A stretch of 64,000 nt of DNA from Phytophthora sp. 'mugwort' (taxonomy: Eukaryota > Oomycota > Peronosporomycetes > Peronosporales > Peronosporaceae), in the NCBI GenBank assembly GCA_033558025.1, contig JAUCEF010000007.1, positions 4,650,001 to 4,714,000 of the forward strand, read 5' to 3'. Positions within the stretch are counted from its first letter, which is position 1. Each line of letters begins with the position of its first letter. A model generated the notes under the pieces. It had not been told where the DNA came from and ran no database searches. It saw only the letters and a program-made list of their open reading frames with translations. The position numbers and the translations under genes were made by a program. Of this stretch, positions 60,701 through 64,000 are shown piece by piece.

Positions 60701-63700
60701 GACAACTCGTGGTCCGTCATAGACTCTAGGCGTTCGTACGACGGGATAGTGAAATAGTCCTTGTTCTTCAATGTAGGGCACGAAGACGAGACTGGGGAAG
60801 CACGGCTAATGCCGCTCGTTTCAGTATCCCTGAACAAATCATCTTCATCGCGACTAGCTGAGGCCAAGTATTCGTCATACGTCATGAAGCGTTTCGGTGG
60901 GGACGCCTCGTTGCTTGGCTGTGCGTCAGGCTTTTTGGTCAGCGAAGAAATCGAGGCGCTCTGGTCTTCATGCTGCTTGTCCTCTGCACGGTTCTCGATC
61001 ACAACGACGTCAATTGCGTCCCCTTCCTTTAAGTGCAGTTCTTCAATGGTACTAGCGTCGTGGATAATTCTGCCCTTTAAAACCAATTCAATATCGACGA
61101 TTGAGGATGCCGTCGACGCGCTGCTCTCATGCAGCAAAAACTTCACTTCGTTTCTTGCTTGCTTGACCGTTTGGTTCGGGTACAGACGCAGCGAAAAAGA
61201 TTTTTTGTTAGTCTGATTGCAAAAGCTGACACTGTACTTGCCGTCATCACCAGGCTTCAACAACCGAGTGCGACCACTTCCAATTTCGTGAACGTCGACG
61301 CGGTCAGTATCAGTGAGCGGCACAACGGATACATGCGAACTCGTCCCGCTGGCTTGGAAAGAATTTTGTTCGCTCTTGTCGATCACCAGCTTCTTCGTCA
61401 TCGAATTGCGGAACAGAGATGACGTGAACTTAAATTCATCTTCCTTGGCACCGTTGTCGCCATTGGATTCCGCTCCAGATCGGAGACCGCTGGAAAGAGC
61501 AGAAGAAAGCGCCGGAGATTTGAACGTTGCGAATCGACTCTTGGAGCCCTTGAAGGAGCCGCGGATAAACGAAACCGGGATCGCGTGACGATTGCTTACA
61601 GATTGGCGCCGGGTCACTAGTGGTGGATCCAGCGGACCTCTCGGAAGGCCCACGTCATCCGCGAAGGTAGTCAGGCGAGAAGATACACTGGAGGCCGTCT
61701 TGATCGAATGAAGGTCCAGCGCCGCCTTCACATTCTGCTCAACGAGCCCGGCACCGAACGAGCCAGCGCCGTACGGGTTGACATCGGGGGCTGCTACCAA
61801 GTTTTGTGGCTGCAAGGCAGCCGCCTGGGCTTGTTGCTGTGGCTGTCCGAACAAACTGCTCGTTGTGCCAAATCCACCGGTTTGAGCAGCCGGGGTCGCA
61901 GCAGTTCCAAACCCACCAAAGCCACCAGTATTTGTGCTTCCAAATCCTCCGCCGCTACCAAAACCAAATCCGGCTCCAGTGTTTGTGGCCGTATTATTTC
62001 CTCCAAAGAGAGACGAACCTCCAGTGCTCATTGTGTTACCGAAAAGTCCTCCTGTGGTAGTACTGCCCGTCGTCGATCCGAAAAGATTGGTCGCTGCAGG
62101 CTTCGACGTTCCAAACAAGCTAGTCGTTGCACCAGGTGCAGTAGACGGCGCGCTTCCGAAGCCGAAGCCGCCAGTTGTCCCGGTCGGTCCAGTGGTAGAC
62201 CCGAAGAGAGAAGTAGTTCCTGTTGTCGGCTGCGAAGAGTTAGCGCCAAAAGCACTGGGTGCTGCGGTAGCTCCAAACGCACCACCTGTCGTACTTCCGA
62301 ACGCGCTTGTACCGCCAGTGGCACCGAAGCCGAAACCTCCGGTGGCAGCGGGCTTCGGGGCAGTCGCACCAAACGAGAAACCTGTTGAAGCGGGCGCTGC
62401 AGCGTTAGCTCCACCGAAGAGCGAAGTCGTCGCACCTGCTTGTGGTTGCGTCGCTCCAAAGCCGAATCCACCTGTAGCTGGTGCGGCTGCAGGCGCCGCC
62501 GTCGCCCCAAAGCCTCCGAAACCTGAAGATGCTGCTGGCTTGCCAAATGCAGAGGCGCCAAAGCCGGAGGAAGCCGCTGGGGTAGAAGTACCGAAGCCTC
62601 CAAAGCTGCCAGTCTGTGGCTGAGTTGCTGGTGTCGCGCCAAAACTGCTACCAAAACCACCAGTCGTAGATCCAAACCCACCGCCGGTGGCGGGCGCTCC
62701 AAACGCTGATGTGGCACCGGGTGCAGCACCAAATGCGCTGCTAGTAGCCGGTGCACCGAACGCACCTGCAGCGGGACGGGCGGCAGTATTTCCAAACAGA
62801 CCACCGCTCGTCGCCGGGGCCGCAGTCTGCGATCCAAAGCCACCGAATCCGCCAGTTGTCGTCGGTGTTGTCGTGGAGCCAAAAGCAGAGGATCCAAAGC
62901 CTCCACCAGTTGACGTCGCACCAAATGCCGATGGCTGGTTGCTGCCGAAGCCTCCAGCCGAACCGAAAGCTGAGCTCGTAGCTGGTTGCGCACCAAATCC
63001 ACCAAAAGCTCCTGTTCCAGCTGTTGTGGCATCGGGTGCCGGAGCATTCTGCGTAGCTGCCGCCTGTGCTGCGGCAGGGTTTGTACGCTTTAAGTAATCT
63101 TCGTAACGCAGCTCCTCCGTCGACTTGTGTGAGTACGCTGGCATGCGCGAGATCGAGATGTAATTAGCTGTACCGCCCGTTCCTGACGGCTCCATCTCGC
63201 GTGTAGGCTGGTAAGGTGGTTGGCCTGTGCCGACCTGCACCTGTCCGGCCGCTACACCTGCCGCTGGCTGCGAGCCAAAGCCTCCGAAGCCCGTCGTGCC
63301 CGTCGCCTGGGAGCCAAAACCTCCCGTCGTAGCTGTGGAAGTCGCTCCGAACGGACTCTTGGCTGCAGATGCACCGAATCCACCCGTCGTGCTGCCGAAC
63401 ATGCCGCCGCTAGCGGGTGTGGGCGTGCCAAATCCTCCTGTCGTGGCGGCTCCTCCGAAAGCGCTCGTAGTTCCTGAGCCGCCTCCAAACGCGCTGGTCG
63501 CCCCGAACGGACTGGGACTCGCTGCCGGCTTGGCGCCGAATGGAGTGCTGGCTCCAAACGCTGACGGGGCCGAAGATCCGAAGCCGCCAGTCGTCGCGCC
63601 TCCGCCGAACGTCGACGAAGCTCCAAATCCCGCTGTCGTTGCGGGGTTAGCCGCCGCTCCGAAGCCTGTGGAGGGCGCCGCAGAGGCTCCAAAGCCGCCA

Positions 63701-63960
63701 AAGCCCGTCGTGGTCGTTTGCTGCGAGCCAAAACCGCCTCCAGCGGCCGGTGCCGCGGCTCCAAAGCCCCCGAAAGCCGGCTTGGCCGCACCCGCGCCGA
63801 ATGCCGACGTTCCGGACCCAAATCCGCCGGTGGTCGCGCCGCCACCGAACGGAGAAGCGGCCGCAGAAGCGCCGAAGCCACCATTATTGCCGCCCGAGCC
63901 GAAGCCCCCGAAGCCGCCGCTCGCGGGCGCGCTCGTGCTGCCAAACCCGCCGAATGACAT
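57763..63960 (-). CDS. NUP98: Nup98-Nup96 precursor nucleoporin, 2065 aa
   Basis: A single exon encodes the precursor of two nuclear-pore proteins. Residues 1-240 and 300-735 are FG/GLFG-like repeats (GGFGSGTSAFG, TTSLFGS). Between them a GLEBS motif (about 245-295) reads ANYISISRMPAYSHKSTEEL RYEDYLKR, the Gle2/Rae1-binding element. An added ubiquitin-like domain lies at about 880-990 (KSFSLRLYPNQTVKQARNEV to LKEGDAIDVVVIE). The autoproteolytic domain (about 1062-1200) starts LKNKDYFTIPSYERLESMT and ends FRVEHFSRYGF, with HFS the self-cleavage site. An Asp run follows. The Nup96 half (about 1340-2065) is helical (VLRLLCQHRVVEASEMAIEC, FRLATLITQAV) and joins the Y-complex. The start is at 63960, 40 bp from the window edge. 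Confidence 0.95.
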   Translation of the reverse strand: MSFGGFGSTSAPASGGFGGFGSGGNNGGFGASAAASPFGGGATTGGFGSGTSAFGAGAAKPAFGGFGAAAPAAGGGFGSQQTTTTGFGGFGASAAPSTGFGAAANPATTAGFGASSTFGGGATTGGFGSSAPSAFGASTPFGAKPAASPSPFGATSAFGGGSGTTSAFGGAATTGGFGTPTPASGGMFGSTTGGFGASAAKSPFGATSTATTGGFGSQATGTTGFGGFGSQPAAGVAAGQVQVGTGQPPYQPTREMEPSGTGGTANYISISRMPAYSHKSTEELRYEDYLKRTNPAAAQAAATQNAPAPDATTAGTGAFGGFGAQPATSSAFGSAGGFGSNQPSAFGATSTGGGFGSSAFGSTTTPTTTGGFGGFGSQTAAPATSGGLFGNTAARPAAGAFGAPATSSAFGAAPGATSAFGAPATGGGFGSTTGGFGSSFGATPATQPQTGSFGGFGTSTPAASSGFGASAFGKPAASSGFGGFGATAAPAAAPATGGFGFGATQPQAGATTSLFGGANAAAPASTGFSFGATAPKPAATGGFGFGATGGTSAFGSTTGGAFGATAAPSAFGANSSQPTTGTTSLFGSTTGPTGTTGGFGFGSAPSTAPGATTSLFGTSKPAATNLFGSTTGSTTTGGLFGNTMSTGGSSLFGGNNTATNTGAGFGFGSGGGFGSTNTGGFGGFGTAATPAAQTGGFGTTSSLFGQPQQQAQAAALQPQNLVAAPDVNPYGAGSFGAGLVEQNVKAALDLHSIKTASSVSSRLTTFADDVGLPRGPLDPPLVTRRQSVSNRHAIPVSFIRGSFKGSKSRFATFKSPALSSALSSGLRSGAESNGDNGAKEDEFKFTSSLFRNSMTKKLVIDKSEQNSFQASGTSSHVSVVPLTDTDRVDVHEIGSGRTRLLKPGDDGKYSVSFCNQTNKKSFSLRLYPNQTVKQARNEVKFLLHESSASTASSIVDIELVLKGRIIHDASTIEELHLKEGDAIDVVVIENRAEDKQHEDQSASISSLTKKPDAQPSNEASPPKRFMTYDEYLASASRDEDDLFRDTETSGISRASPVSSSCPTLKNKDYFTIPSYERLESMTDHELSQVEKFTVGCRGLGAVEWIGKTDVRNLDLDELVYFEKKEVIVYRDDEKKHELGKGLNRPAIVELLNIFPPRKSTSPEKYKERVKQRTQDIGASFLDYSIEKGIWRFRVEHFSRYGFDDDDDDDDVDMDGHNGAGHAESKELHMDHLPRKPGMSRVTVVSRGKKPFSADRSVLFRQSGMYGGEVNSNNVVTSFGDHQAPLNVSDQWVGMADDSESVGPESEPQMDFNIEEEVMSTKKDPQPTSEVFPVLRYSLKPLGLSNVECLQPGKKSTTYQLMLQASNQGQAKVVRNHVDGGMFMARSFRCSWGPNGELVNLGKLTSRSAKSSDVENKCRRVCIEFPLRLPETRKSNLHDGLMLHYEYTSQGRNPNDFIDRDGSEVPTPFTLPAHEPLMNCMQKYVTHAKRQVQKAPTRSSEKRTLLLWKLIQALWGQEHGTKMGDRPDTTFYPLASRDDPNEVEKLDTFQTVDLRREAISRWFETALKDAENAPTFDGIPSPEGVLRLLCQHRVVEASEMAIECGDFRLATLITQAVSYEGNDFRSLMETQLAQWSDNGSLEFMDKTLVVIYSVLAGSVEVMTAQKGAGMSWIACLALFLWYKCGPATSLKSAMALYDDAVSKQQASVSLSKFAAAGTDKDDVLMELMKLYIEDAASLCKVLSPSGFMSQDSHHLDYELCWHLHSVLRAIGYKLDREWESHIHQNFIRQLEGAGLWEDAVYVALNISDVVERESTCRELLFRNADVLTSDVSKREQLCERLSIPTEWVSEALAVRAVAKQERHEEIAHWMAARHYEEAHACLISHVAMRCLFASQKDVLMQLLLELEPMAVYIPQWKSCERVDTIGGGLLLEYLRLEQQKGLEVDHEDQFLQRVMLLSQQLSSARDASAKDASKKREKNVLLAQTCVSSMIVSLATQAVQLRSLLSYAQERELTGDASSTSTPLELEPEFLSGLSHLVTGRETSFVESYRTNQLMHLCSTFIDWRA

Positions 63961-64000
63961 GCAGAATAAAGGTCCTGTCTTGCAGTCGCTTGTGAACTGA
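63961..64000 (-). other. 5' flank of Nup98-Nup96
   Basis: The last 40 bp are upstream of the start codon and probably 5' UTR. Confidence 0.6.

Noticed and set aside
61934..62623. A 229-codon Pro/Val-rich plus-strand frame, and a similar one at 63227-64000
   Set aside because: They are antisense translations of the FG repeats of Nup98-96; the repetitive composition keeps the opposite strand free of stops.

Overview
The window is eukaryotic nuclear DNA from an oomycete, most likely a Phytophthora- or downy-mildew-like member of the Peronosporales. The evidence is intron-poor compact genes, single-repeat MYB factors with a THAQKYR helix, an oomycete-style bZIP protein, and degenerate Crinkler (CRN-like) and RXLR-like effector remnants. 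The transposon load is also typical: Ty3/gypsy, Ty1/copia, MULE, piggyBac, hAT and PIF/Harbinger. No strain assignment is attempted.

Layout. Positions 1-3,545 hold two divergent paralogous MYB genes, the left one cut by the window edge. Positions 3.5-38.9 kb are a gene-poor, repeat-rich block. In order it contains a decayed dispersed coding repeat and a tRNA-like sequence; a broken gypsy element (minus strand); a hAT C-terminal remnant; a MULE with about 150-bp terminal inverted repeats into which a full-length copia element with both LTRs has inserted; a 5.75-kb piggyBac-type element bounded by TTAA that carries a decayed DOT1-like methyltransferase gene besides its transposase; a PIF/Harbinger pair (MYB/SANT protein plus DDE nuclease) with a P-loop fragment between them; a CRN-like N-terminus; a carbamoyl-phosphate synthase pseudogene split by an insertion; a second, unrelated MULE N-terminus; and an RXLR-like remnant. 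Nearly all of these frames carry stops or frameshifts.

Positions 38.9-64 kb are gene-dense and mostly intact. They hold a 1,571-residue coiled-coil protein resembling CCDC171, a Pho88/Snd3 protein fused to ankyrin repeats, a bZIP factor 62 bp upstream of it on the same strand, a small spliced or frameshifted hypothetical gene, a PERK-like transmembrane eIF2-alpha kinase, a decayed PH-domain gene, and two convergent Nup98-family genes. The large Nup98-96 gene has FG repeats, a GLEBS motif, an inserted ubiquitin-like domain, the autoproteolytic domain and the Nup96 part. Its small neighbour stops two codons after the position where Nup98-96 would be cleaved and has lost the catalytic His.

The most interesting signals are the piggyBac element with a DOT1-like cargo gene, the MULE whose two inverted ends both carry the same TATA promoter and face different genes, the Nup98 paralogue that encodes an already-cleaved form, and the copia insertion that can be read as an exact interruption of the MULE transposase. 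Homology calls come from reading the translated sequence; no database search was run.
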